This document shows, one piece after another, positions 51,723 through 63,537 of a stretch of DNA of 64,000 nucleotides. The stretch covers positions 149,117,741 through 149,181,740 of the forward strand of contig CM041465.1 in assembly GCA_023213395.1 (NCBI GenBank), read 5' to 3'. The notes below the pieces were generated by a model that had not been told where the DNA came from, searched no databases, and saw nothing but the letters and a program-made list of their open reading frames with translations. This DNA comes from Cycas panzhihuaensis. Its lineage: Eukaryota; Cycadophyta. Every line of letters starts with the position of its first letter. Positions within the stretch are counted from its first letter, which is position 1. Made by a program: the position numbers and the translations under genes.

Positions 51723-54233
51723 TGTTTCCAGTATTGGGAATGGACTTGCGACATCGACACGTGCTTGGCAGTATATACCTTCATTTTGCCTCGCTTATGG
51801 TTAGTAGAGTAAATTGAATGGTCGATTGACATGTGCCCCGCCCATATGCACTGTTTGATTGCTTGTTCATTATGCATGTGCCTAACCACCTTTTAGCCTA
51901 TGACGACTCACACAATGGGCATTCATTAGCGAATGTAACGCCCCGTATGGCATACGGCCACTCACGATGTCTCCATGGTCTTTCGGGGTGCTTTTTCTAG
52001 CTTGTTTATTCGTGTTACCGCATGCCGCTTATGTTGCAAACCCTTTCTAAGCCTGGTTTAACCCTTAGTTAGGTCTTTTTGCACCGTTTGAGTACTTGCC
52101 CATGACCTAAAACTGCTCTTAACTAACGTATTTTGAGTTTAACCTATGGTTTTAGCTTAAAAACCTGCTTTCTTATGTTATTTTTCTCTTTTTTTGAGTT
52201 TCTGGTCCGCATCATGCAGAACTAAGCTTATCACAGAAGTTTCAGTGATCGCGGAGTTTGCCAGACGACCGCTTAAAATTTAAAAGAGACCACGCGATGC
52301 TGGCCGTTTTCATGAACCGCCACTGTGGCTCTAATCTGGAGGCGCCCGAGGGCCCCCAATGTTCACTTGCTTCACTCAAGACATAAAAACTCTTTTTTCA
52401 CTCATTGGCTTCATTCTTGGATGATTTTTTCTACTCTCTACTTCATTCTCTCAAGGAACTCTTCACAAAAGACAAGACAAACAAACAAGAACAAGAGACA
52501 CCTTTCTACAAATTGTGATGAGGCATCAAGGGCTGCTATTGCTGGAGATACAGGCCATTCACGCCTCTACGAGCTCCAATACAAGCATCCCTCCTCTTCA
52601 CACACATTGAAAGCTTCCAAGAGGATTTTTCACCAAGAAAACCATTGCAAGGAACCATTTCCATCACATTTTCTTGCATGAGGCTCCACCATCTCACTCT
52701 CTTGCAAGGGACATGCTACATTGCTTCATAGGCATCTCTTGGACCGCTGCTCCAAGTTGCCAAGTGCCTACATGCACTCCTTCTTCTTCATTCGAGGTAT
52801 TTGGTGTCATTTCTTAGGTGTTTTTGCTTGCTTTTTGCGTTATTTTACTTGCAACTCTTTGCTTCCTTTTGTATATGCATTTTCTTGGTTTCCCCTTGGC
52901 CATTTGATGCAAGGAACCATAGTATTTGTGGCCTATTAGAGTGTTACCCAAGGATAGGCTTAGCTTCCCATTTTTTTCTTCCACTCATCCTTCTTCTCCC
53001 ATCCTTCTTTCGCCATTTCTTGGGCAAACCCAAGATAAAGGGTTACACGAGGGTTTGAGGGAGATAGGCGGGTTCCGCCCCCATTGCCGTCCTTCTCCCA
53101 AGGGTTCCGCCCTTTCCTCTCCCCCTTTATCTCCCGCTTTTGCTTAAGAAATAGGGCTAGGGAGGCTTTGGAGAATCGGTTGAGTGCTTACCTTGGCATA
53201 TGCTACCCGTTGCTCCACTATCCTTCTTGTTGCATGCTAGCATCGTTTCCTTACATCCCGTGGAGACCTCTCGTGGGTGAGTTAGCCATCCCGAGGCTAC
53301 ACTCAACCCCATTTGGGGTGCGTCTGTGGTGTATGACCACAGCATGCCCGCTGTGTGACTTTGTTTCCTTTTATTGCATGTTAGTACTTAACCATATCCT
53401 TTTAGCTTAGTTTGCTTTACTTGCAACATATATACACATATCTTTTGGTACCTCAAGCTCTCTTTCGAGAGGAAGGTATTCTGCTTATTCGCTTGCAGGA
53501 GCGTTCGGAACGAGGGGGTGCATACGGTCGATCCATCACGGTCGACGCGTTTGGTACGCTTTTCCTTTGTTTATATTGCTTCGGGCTTTATTTTCTGTCA
53601 TTTCAGTTTGGTTAGTCTTTATTTGCTTTCGGGGAGGTAAGTGAACCCTCTTTGCTTGCAACCGACGTCGCATACGAGGAGGGCGACGGGAGGAAGCGCA
53701 ACCGTGGAAGGAAACCTGCGTCTCAAATTTCAACCACGGATCCGTATTCTTCGCTCACCTTTCATACTCCTTTTTCGTGCTCTTACGCTTCTTTACACTT
53801 GCTTTGGTAGTTAAAGAACATAAGAAAAGGGAAGAAATAACTATTTACTCAGACTTGCTTTTTACTCTACATTTGCTTTATTCGCACTTTCTTTGTTATA
53901 CCTCAGACATGGTGTTTGAGATCCTTTGACCGATCCCCTTAGCCGCTCTTGCATATCTTACCCGCGACACGCTTTGGTTGAGTTACCCTTCGCCGCTTTC
54001 TCATTGCCTTGAGAAGTAGCGGCGTAGTTCCTTTTCCCTTCCCGCCATCCAAGGGTAGGAGGGTCTCGCCTTGCACGGCCACCTGAAGCAACCAAGCACC
54101 TTGCAGCCCGTGCAGCGCTCCGGCCAAGACGGACGTCCCACGAGGTATGATCCTCGTTCTTTAGCCTGTTTAGCCTTCGGTTTTATATCCTTCCCGCTAG
54201 GCGTTGGATCATTGCCCCGTGGAGAGCGTTTCA
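51723..54233 (+). repeat. Element D 3' LTR (2511 bp)
   Basis: TGTTTCCAG to GAGAGCGTTTCA, followed by ccaac. Long stretches equal the 5' LTR (for example 52370-52505). Other patches are scrambled: 51735-51850, 52200-52335, 52507-52575 and 53935-54135. The changes there are mostly small deletions and replacements at GC-rich words. Confidence 0.92.
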
Positions 54234-54238
54234 CCAAC

Positions 54239-55200
54239 CATGTCAAATACTTTTTTAGCTTTAAAACTAGGTATATAGCCAAGGAAGATGCATTTTAGAC
54301 TCTTGTCATCATGCTTCTTTCTATTGTCCTTTGGAACATGTTTATATTTCATGCATCCAAAGATCTTCAAGTGTGTTATCGATGGTTTCTAACCTGACCA
54401 AGCTTCTTCAAGAGTAATATTCCTAACCATAAATGTGGGACTTATATTAGTTAGATAAACAACTATGGATATGACATTAGCCCAAAATCTAGTGGCAAGA
54501 TTAATGGTACTAGGCATGCCTTTTTCTTTATTTATCAATGTTTGATTTATCCTTTTAGCTACACTATTTTGTTGAGGTGTATAGGGAGCTGAGAATTGAT
54601 GTTGGATGCTATGTTCCTTACATAAATTGTTGAAATGATTTGAGATATACTCATAATTATTATCAGATCTAAGGATCTTGATTATCATTCTACTTTTATT
54701 TTCTATGACATCTTTGAACTCTTTGAATTTGTCTAGGGCTTGATACTTATTTTTTAGGAAATAGATACACATTTTCCTTAAGAAGTCATCTATGAATGTG
54801 ATGAAATACCAACTTCCATTGAGTTATTAGATAAACATGGGCCCACAAATGTCTGAGTGGACCAACTATAATGGTGATGAGGCTCTCCATACATTCTTGG
54901 AAGTGAATTTTTCTCTTTGATACTTTCCCTTTAGGCAAGCCTTACATATGTTATTATATCTCTTAATTTTAGGTAAACCATGTACTATTTGGAGCCTAAA
55001 CATAAGGTTAAAGCTTTGCATATTTAAATGACTTAAGCATTGATGTCATAGGTGGTCTTTAGAGCTATTTGAGGTGATAATATCCTTTAAATAGGAGCAT
55101 TCACCTAGTTCTTGTATGCAAAGGGACTCTCCATCAATTGCATCCTCCTCCCTTATTAATTTAAGCTATGTTAGCTATTGAGTAGGATTTATTTTGTCTA
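54239..55200 (-). pseudogene. Element F integrase, decayed
   Basis: On the minus strand: KALTLCLGSK and MVYLKLR (pre-integrase segment), then LVHSDICGPM with the first Asp. ILRSDNNYEYISNHFNNLCK has the second Asp (SDNGGE in active elements). APYTPQQNSVAKRINQTL carries Lys instead of the catalytic Glu. The C-terminal part has HLKIFGCMKYKHVP and KCIFLGY near 54260-54390. The enzyme is dead by stops and by the Glu-to-Lys change. Confidence 0.88.
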
Positions 55201-56995
55201 GTGGCAAGGGGGTTACCATCTAGCCTATATAAGATACCATCTTCATATATTATAGCCATAAGTTTATCTGTTGTATGGTCTATGATTTTACTAATTCTTT
55301 GGCTAAAGAGGACATCTAAATTCTACTTGTCCATTTGGTTAATAAAAAGTAGGTTCATCTTCATTCTAGGTATAAGGAACACATTGCTAATATGGTGCCT
55401 GATGTTGAAATCCTTTAATGTTATTAAAGGCCTACTAATTTTGATCATATTATAAGTTAAGTTATCCCCAAATTTGATAGTTTAATACTGATTGGATGGG
55501 TTCTCTTCTAACATCTTTTCTGAACTAATCATATGCCTCATTGTACTATAGTTAAGAAGCTAAGTAGTCTCATCAAGTTAAGATGAAAGTATTATAAAGA
55601 ATAGGTTATGAGAGGAGGTATCCAAATTGTCTCCCATATTGCCTCCTTATTATTGAATGTTTTACTAATTTCTTTGATTTTTATTAGGGAACCACTACCT
55701 ATTCTGAGGTCTTTATCCTTGAGTGGGTCTAGGATTCCAATTCTGTTGGTAGAATTAGCCTTGTGGTTGGTATGATGGCCCTCCTTGTGGGTAGTAAGGG
55801 CCTGCTTACTATTGAATAGGGTCTTATTATTAGAAATAGAGGCCTCCTTATTACAAAATAATGCCTCTTTATTGTGGGAAAGGGGCTTCTTATAGTTAGT
55901 CCTCCTTATTAATATCTTTATCTTTATTAAGGATAACTAGGACCTCTTTAGTGATACAAGGGTGCTCCTTGTTAGTAAATTAGGGTTAGTTGTTCATAAT
56001 ATGGCACATATAATTGACTCCCTTAGTTCTACAAGAGTTGTAAATCAACTTGTGATCTCCTACATTCAACAACTAGATGTCTTGTTTTAGCACAGTAGAG
56101 GTAGGTAACATTTAGTCTACCTTATTAATTCTTTTAAGGTTGTGCCTATTATTGGTATTAATATTATTGAGGCTACTAACTTAGATAGGAGGAGGAGGTA
56201 CCAACTAGTTGTTACTATTGTAGAGTTGTTTATTGATGTGGCTCTTGAGATATGGTGAGAGAGTTTAAGTGTTTGGCTAAATCTTGGTGCGGACTAAGCT
56301 GTTAAGCTACTCTATTGATAGTCTTACAATTTTTTGAGTTTTTGGTTGCAAAGGCAGAAGTTGAGTTAGATGTGGATATCACCCCAAGTTAGTTAAGCAT
56401 ATTCTCTTCTCATAACAAGAACCCTTCAAAGGTTATGAAGTCTATTTTGGAATAATTATCATGTAATTTAGAGATAAATGAGTTATATTTTATGGGTAGG
56501 ATGCTTATGATGTTAGACATTAAATTATGGTTGAAATGTGGCTCACTAAGGATTATAAGTTAGTTCTTAATTATTTTGACTTCACCTAAGTGGTTGGTAA
56601 TATTTCCAATAAAAGGTATTACAAAAATGCAAGCTTTGAGGATAAGGGATCTAGATTTTTTCTCTCTCATAAAGGGTACAAAGTATGGTCCATGCCTTAT
56701 GAGATGTTTGGGTAGTTTCAATATTTTGGTCCACTTGGTCTTCAATAACTAAGTGGAGGAAGGATAAGGCAATGTTGTCCTTAGCTTTGAAGTTAGCTAC
56801 GGCTGTGGGATCAGGTGGAATTGTTATGATAGGGTTATTAGGGTCTTCTGTAGGCCTAGATAGGGGTATGTCCCCATTGAAATAGGCCCAAAATTCATTT
56901 ATGATGAGTAAATATTTAACTTATTTCTTCCATGGTATGAAGTTATTAATACCATTAAGTTTAATGGTATTAGAAATAAGCATTTGTAATGCCAT
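55201..56995 (-). pseudogene. Element F gag and protease, decayed
   Basis: Starts at the ATG complementary to 56993-56995. Early frame: IKLNGINNFIPWKK, VEDQVDQNIETTQ-like AWTILCTLYERKK and further worn gag sequence. The protease-like site reads YNSCRTKGVNYMCHI at about 56000-56045, in place of Asp-Ser-Gly-Ala-x-x-His-Met. Stops are mainly TAA/TAG. Confidence 0.75.
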
Positions 56996-58930
56996 GTTTC
57001 AAAGTTTTTATTTTGTTTTTATGTGTTTAAAGGTTATGTAATTAGGTACTAATCTACCTAGAGGGCTATTAAACTAGGATTCTAAATTTTAAGGGTCTCT
57101 AGGAAAGTTCTTGATTACTATCCTGTTTAGTGGTGCTTACCCGTAAGCGGTAAACTAGGGACCCAATATATTGGTACATGAGCTCAAAGGCTCAATATAC
57201 CTTAGTATATGAGTTACAAAGAAGGTCTAAGACTCCCTTGATTTGTTTTCCCACATACTAGACTTATGTCCAATGAGAAATCTAATGGTAAGAACTTATT
57301 TAAGTCACTCATCCCCTCTAGGTCTAGCCTAGTCTCTAAACTCTAATAGGAAAGGGTCTACACCTCAGCCTGCCACCTAATACACCTAATAGCCAATGGT
57401 TTCCTTAACAAATTATAATACACTAATGACGTGTGTAAGGTGGTAACTTCAGGGGTCCTAATCATTCCCCTTGTAAGGTTAAAAATGGGTCATTTAATTC
57501 AGAAATTATCTTTCTAATATGAAAATTTGATTTTATGGTGAGTGTTTTTACAATTACAGGTTCCTTTTAAGCAAAAAATTAAAATAAAGATAAAAATAAA
57601 GTAAATTAAAAAGCAAAGATGAGTTTATAGTGCTTTTTGATGGGTCAATCTTAAGAGAGAACTTTATTAACCTTCAACACCTATAGAAGAAATAATACCA
57701 TGCACTTATTAGCCTTCAAAAATAAATTTAGATAATTGAACAAATATTAGCCATAGCCTAAAGTAGCCCAAGAACTTCAAAGAAATTGAAATAAGCCTTC
57801 AAAAATTGAGAAAAAATGCTTAAGATGCTTAAATACTAAAGTCAACTTTAGTAGCTTATATCTTTAGCAAATTGGATCCAAATCTAACTCAATTGGATCC
57901 TAAACTATAAAGCTTTAAATCTACTTTTCAATGGTCTAGATGATTCACAAATCAGACTTACGGTTACTAAGATATAAGTGAAATAGAGTAAGTATATTTT
58001 TTTGTTAAACTTTAAATAAAGATAGGCTTAAGCCCCTTCTAAAACTGGCCTTTGGTTGCTTACTAACTGTACGTGACCACTTGTTTGCAACTAGGGTGCT
58101 TATGGACTTGTAAATATATTAAATGTAGCCTAATATCTTTTGAAAATATAAAAATATTCAAAAGTGGCTAATAACCATTTGAAGTTTGCCCTTTTATGCA
58201 AAAAAGAAGGTCATATGAGATTAAATGTGACTAGATCTAGGGGCTAAAGGCCTAGATTTCAATTGGAAATCAAATATACTTATAGTAAAAAATAAATATA
58301 TTTGATGAAATTTTAAGCCGTGAGGCTCACATGGCCTACTTGTGATATGGACGACTCATGGAGGGTGCAAGAGCCCCAATGGAGGATCAAATGAGCTTAG
58401 AATGCAATGAAACTTTAAACGAAGGGATGCAGAGAATAGATGGACCCATTGGTATCAAATTTTTTGAGAAATTAGCTCATAATAAGGAGAACAAAGCCAT
58501 GGAAGTTTGAAGGATTGTGAGAGCCAAATAGTGTAGAACTGAGCTAAATGGAGCCTAAAACTACTTGATATTTATCTGAATAGGTTCTAGCAGATAAAGA
58601 ATGAGGGTGTAGGGCCAATAGAAGGATAAATATACCTTCAGGAAAGAGAAATGAGTAGATCTAGGGTTAGTGTGATATAAAAATAATCTTTCTTTTCTAT
58701 TTTTTCTTACAAAACTATAACTAGACCTTATATATCTATAAATGAGTTTAAAATCTACTGTAAGAGGTTGATATATACTAGAAAATATAGTACTTCACAT
58801 TAATACTATAGAATACATAAAGTTGTTTAGAGAAAATTAAGGAAGTAAAAGCAAACAGGGTGTCATCATAAAGGAACGAGCCTCCATTTGTCAATATTAC
58901 TCTAATAAAACACCAAATCAAAGCACAAAT
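56996..58930 (-). other. Element F long 5' leader
   Basis: About 1.9 kb between primer site and gag ATG with no frame on either strand. Copia leaders are usually far shorter, so this is either a true long leader or contains a worn insertion. No LTR pair or TSD was seen inside it. Confidence 0.5.
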
Positions 58931-58943
58931 GGCTATAATACCA
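58931..58943 (-). other. Primer binding site of element F (tRNA-iMet type)
   Basis: On the minus strand TGGTATTATAGCC, two transitions from TGGTATCAGAGCC, next to the 5' LTR. Confidence 0.8.
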
Positions 58944-59333
58944 TGCTAAATACTTTAAGATCTAAGATATCATGTATTTTGATCAAAATATTAAGTAAAA
59001 CAATAGTAATATTCAACAAAGTAAGTGAAACATATAAGAATAATTCAAATGGATAAAGTATAGGTGAATTTGTTACCACGTAGAACTCTATTTGGGCAGA
59101 GCTTCCATATTAATCATAATATAATATACAATACAATGGTGTAGGGCTTAATTTATAGATAACACACCAATATTTTAAAAGATACAATAGGCCAACAAAG
59201 TGACAAATGAGGCAGATCCAAATAATTTTTACAATAACATTAAATTACAATAACAGGTCACCTTAACATTATACAATGCACATAACTTACATGAAATATA
59301 AGAAATGATGGGCGCTATTGTATGGTTTTAATA
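58944..59333 (-). repeat. Element F 5' LTR (390 bp)
   Basis: Minus-strand TATTAAAACC to TATTTAGCA. TSD gaagg follows at 59334-59338. Confidence 0.9.
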
Positions 59334-59338
59334 GAAGG

Positions 59339-60550
59339 TCATATTTTATATTTTTAATTTCTCTCTATCTTAAGTAATAATTTACTAATATCATCTTTGG
59401 TTTTCAAATACCATTAAGGTAGCCTCTTCTTTAAAGATGAAGGTGAAGGTATTAAAGGTTTCTCTAGCTTAGGTTTTAACTTTATCTTTTTCTTAATATT
59501 AGGCACCTAAAACTTAAATGATTTAATCTCCACTACATCACCAAATATCAAAAGGTTAAAAATTAGATCAAGTAATGTTCCTTAAATAAATACATTCAAG
59601 ATACCCCTCAATCCACTCTCAATGTCAATTAAACCTATATCTGTCTTATCATCCTCGTTGAAGGCAATATCACAAGTTTTGTATACCTTTTTTGTTGACA
59701 ACTTGTAAACTCTATGAGCTTTACTTTCTTCATAGTATTATACAAGAATGAATTTATTACTTTTTTCATCTAACTTTTTTGTTTTTCATTTGTAGTATAG
59801 GTGCATATTATACACCTAAAAACTCTTAAATGATATATAATTGGCTTCTAATTGACCAAGCCTCTTTAAGTGATTTTATTTCTCACAGTGCTTGTAGTAC
59901 TACTATTAGGTAAATATGTAGTTATATTAACAACTTCTTCCCATAAGTAATTTAAAACATTCTTTTCTTTCATCATATTTTTGGATTTTTCCACTAAGGT
60001 TTTATTAATCTACTTAGCAACTCCATTCTACTAAGGTATTAGGCAATAACAATCACACTCTTGATTCTATGATCTTTGAGAAACTAAATTAAATTATCCT
60101 AAATGTATTCTCGATCATTATTTATTTATAGAATCTTGATATTTTGACTATTTTTCTTCTTTATCATTTCCTTTAACTTTCTAAAACATGTGAAGGATTA
60201 TGATTTCTCCTTTAGTAGAAGAATATAAACATTTTGTGAAAAGTTATCAATGAAAATGATGAAATATCTCACTCCTCCAAATAATATAACTAGTATTGGT
60301 CCATAAATATTCAAGTGAAGGGTTCTTTATGTTGTTTACTAAATATATAGGGTTTATATAAATAATCTTTAACATATATGTTAGGAAGACCATGTACCAT
60401 TTTTAATATTGAGTAATGTTTAACCCATGCAATATTAAATTGATGTGATTATCCCTTTTATGTGCACTAGGCCATCATAACACACATGCTTTTTCATGTA
60501 ATTGGTTATTAGTTGACCAAGTGGCTACTAGATTATTATGATATTTATTA
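59339..60550 (-). pseudogene. Element G: Ty1/copia pre-integrase and integrase, decayed
   Basis: The minus-strand pre-integrase segment near 60360-60540 has HKRDNHINLI and ILKMVHGLPNIYVKDYL. In the integrase core, near 59960-60000 to 59880, WEEVVNITTYLPNSSTTSTV can be read. The C-terminal part has LRVFRCI and VYKLSTKKVYKTCDIAFNED (about 59660-59720). The frame shifts more than once. Joined across element F to the RT piece at 36893-37504, which is in the right order and strand. Confidence 0.75.
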
Positions 60551-60705
60551 TAAATATATATTAGTTTTGCATAATACAATTGGAAATGATTATTTTTCAC
60601 AAGTATATAGTATTATATGTTTATACATATTATTCACTGACATGTATTTATATTTTTATATTCTTGTATTATCCTAGACTTGTATTTGGGTATTTGTTTC
60701 TAACA
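60551..60705 (+). repeat. Element I 5' LTR (end only, start unresolved)
   Basis: AT-rich stretch ending gtttctaaca, immediately before a primer site. The start could not be fixed, because G coding sequence seems to reach about 60550, leaving at most 155 bp; it may be truncated. Confidence 0.45.
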
Positions 60706-62758
60706 AGTGGTATTAAAGCCTTAGTTCAAATTTATTTTGACCCCAATTAGACTAGAAGACTATTAGTGTATTCACCTATCAAGGGTTTATTCTAAACTTA
60801 TTTCAAGTATGCTTGTTTATGACCAATGAAGAGGGCAAACTAGTTTGTCTATTAGATAATATTCTACTAAAAGTTATCGATGGTTTTAAATCACATTTTA
60901 TAGGGCACTTTGAAGTATGTTGGTGTTATGAGCCTAAAGCATGCTAGTACTTATATATGAAAAATCTATCCATAAGCACATGTGTTATTATTATCTCAAA
61001 TTCCATGAAAGTTTACCAAATATATAATTTATTTTTAGACCTATTATTTATATATTTTACTAGTATACATGTAGGTCTTACATGTGTGTCTAAGAGTAGG
61101 GCTTTAGATACAGGCTTGATCACCCTGTAAAGTGGGAATTATGGTGGGTATGCTACTATTTATCCCTATGTTATGATAGACCCATGACTAATGAGGGTTT
61201 TATGACATGTTAAGAGTAGTAGATAATGTATTGGCTGGTTGAGGAAATTTGATATTTTTAGGGCTTTAAAGTAAATCTTGTTGATCTATTAAAAACCTAT
61301 GCATATGAAGGTTATGCCAACTAATTATAAGTGAAATGAGGTTTTATAGGATTGTTAGGGTTTGTTGGGTACCACCCCATTAGCAAGAAGGTTAGGTTTA
61401 TAGGATTGAGGTGATTAGGGCCTTCATAGTAGGCCATTATGGATGGTATATATGGTAGTGACCACAATCATTCATCAAAATATGCTGAGGCACCTATATT
61501 CTTATATGTTATTATCATTTAAAGAAAAAAGTATTACATGGTAATTATGTCTCATCTATTCTAAGTTATTGCAATTTGTAGGATGGTTTCAAGATATAGA
61601 AAAAGGTTTATAAGCAAGTTCTGGGAGTCATAACTATGTGTTATAGTTGTACCAAGGGCTTTTGTAGTTATGACAATGGTTTCTCAATGGATTTAGCTTA
61701 ATATACTCCATGTTTCAACTCTGATGAGTGGTGTTACTATTTTCATATGATAGACAAATGGAAGACTATGTTTTGAAGGAGATCATATGTTGATTTAAGT
61801 TTTATAGGTAGTTTCAAAGTTGGACAACTCTATTTACTATTGGGCACCTTTGACATTATGTTGGACACTTGTCTATGGTAAAAACTCACCATTGGATGTG
61901 TATTTTACAATTTTAATGCTTATGTTAAATTCTTAGCACTTAAAAGTTTAGATCTCATGTTTTATAAATTGAAAAATAGTTAAAATTTTATGATTAGCTA
62001 TCAAAATGCTTCATAAAGTTTATGCCTAGGTGAAAGGTCAAATGATAAGTTTGACAAATATTTTTTTTATAATTTAAATTTTTAATACATTATATAATGA
62101 TATTAAATTTTTTTAAGTACTTTTAAAAGCTCTCATAGCCCTTGGTCTAGTCATATACAAGTTTTAATGTGACTAGGGCCCCAAAGGAGCAGTGGTTTTT
62201 CTTTTTTAACTTTTTCACCAAAAAGTATAACTATTCTCAATAAATTGGTGATATCTCTCTTATAAAACATTAGAATTAAGTGTCATTAATCATGTTACAA
62301 AGCTAACTCATAGGGATTTCTAACAAGTGGTCACACAATATGCTTTGAAGATGTTTCAAGGTAGTTTTAATGGTTTGAAATTTGGACTTGAGTTTGACAA
62401 GGTATGAAAATAGATATTATGATTAAAGAAATAGGTGTTTTTCCATATATTTATGTTTAGATAACCATTTTTATAGGTTTATTCCATAGTGTAGTGGATG
62501 TGATTGAGGTTTTTTAGCTCAAAGTTTTACCTAAAGGTACAACTTTAATTGGGAGAGGCAAAAACATGTGAAATATAAGTGGATGAAGGTTGCTTGGTAG
62601 GTAAATATTGGTGAATCATAGATAGGATGGTCATTTTAGAGGACCAGTAGGTACTGTGGTCGGTTGCCCATATGCTCCAATATATGATTAGATTTTATAT
62701 AGACCCAACATCACATTTGAAGTAGTTATATGGTATAGATTAGATATTAAGAGGGAAA
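60706..62758 (+). mobile_element. Element I: non-coding LTR retrotransposon, internal region
   Basis: Starts ag-TGGTATTAAAGCC (iMet-type primer site at 60708-60720) and ends in the purine tract aagagggaaa (62749-62758). About 2 kb, no gene. Its second half matches element J (20613-22587) in order and orientation. A few bases of its 3' LTR (tattaggtaa) remain before element H. Confidence 0.62.
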
Positions 62759-62768
62759 TATTAGGTAA

Positions 62769-63068
62769 TGTAAAAAGAGTGGATCTATCCTTCAACTCCA
62801 TGCACTAAACACAAAGGCAAACATGGGAGCAAGAGAGACTTGAGAGAAAGAAAGTAGCTCTTATAAAATGGGGAGGTAAGAATGAGCCTCCTCTATTAAG
62901 TTTTTACTTTTATATTGAGAGAGGGAACACTAGAGTTAGGTGAAATGAAATTATACATAATGCATATGAAAGTGCATTTCACTTAAGTGATCTAATTTAA
63001 AGTTCACTTAAGACCCTTTTTAGAAATAATTAACTAATATAATGACCTTGTGATATTAACTATTTTCA
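62769..63068 (-). repeat. Element H 3' LTR (about 300 bp)
   Basis: On the minus strand it begins TGAAAATAG directly after the polypurine tract AAGGGGGAGAT and ends near TTTTTACA. The bases ggtaa at 62764-62768 would be the TSD. The other LTR is outside the window. Confidence 0.72.
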
Positions 63069-63537
63069 ATCTCCCCCTTAATGGTAGAAGGTCATTTCAT
63101 CCTATTTTATTCTATCCTATGAGGTCTTCATTTGAGCCTTTTACAAAACAAACTACTATGACACTTTCGTAGGAAACCCTCATGGGGAAGAAAACCCATA
63201 GATTTTCTAATCTACTAACTTGGCTCAAGTAACTCTTTAAATGAAGCTAGATAGCTAATTAATATAATGAAATTTGTAGCTAAAATATACTAAGTCTCCA
63301 TATACCATTTGGTTATCCCCCAAGCCCTTTCGAGTTTTCATAAGTTATGATTTTCTAAAATGATACAACCCTTATCCTTTCATGCCTATAAGGGGTTTTC
63401 ACAAATGGGATAGAGCAAAGACTTACTCTTGTCCTTTTGCACCCACAAGGGATTTTCACAAATGAGACATAGTATGATGGTCCTATTATCATCTCCTTTA
63501 ATAAGTCAAAAATGGAGGCCCTAAGGCTGAGTTACTT
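63069..63537 (-). other. Element H 3' non-coding stretch and polypurine tract
   Basis: Contains TAAGGGGGAGAT (minus strand, 63069-63080), typical of copia. The rest is AT-rich with repeated cacaaatggga/cacaaatgaga words near 63400-63470. No gene. Confidence 0.6.

Larger units (their letters stand above)
39838..54233 (+). mobile_element. Element D: full-length Ty3/gypsy (Tat-type) retrotransposon
   Basis: 14,396 bp with TSD ccaac at 39833-39837 and 54234-54238. Order: 2.5-kb LTR, tRNA-Arg-like primer site, gag, protease, RT, RNase H, integrase, two hairpins, remnant of the antisense gene, second RNase H, LTR. Every reading frame has at least one lesion (homopolymer frameshift in gag, TAA in RT, frameshifts in protease and integrase, two TAGs in the second RNase H), so it is probably inactive. 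It is the best template in the window for what C and A once looked like. Confidence 0.95.
37505..59333 (-). mobile_element. Element F: full-length Ty1/copia retrotransposon, minus strand (hosts element D)
   Basis: LTRs of exactly 390 bp at both ends. TSD gaagg stands at 37500-37504 and 59334-59338. The minus-strand order is LTR, primer site, long leader, gag, protease, integrase, RT, RNase H, polypurine tract, LTR. Integrase before RT marks copia. Without element D and its extra TSD copy the length is about 7.4 kb. All frames are broken. Confidence 0.93.

Noticed and set aside
60380-60420. tgttagg at 60388 as the start of the element I 5' LTR
   Set aside because: The bases encode the conserved MVHGLPNI of the copia pre-integrase segment of element G on the minus strand, so they belong to G.
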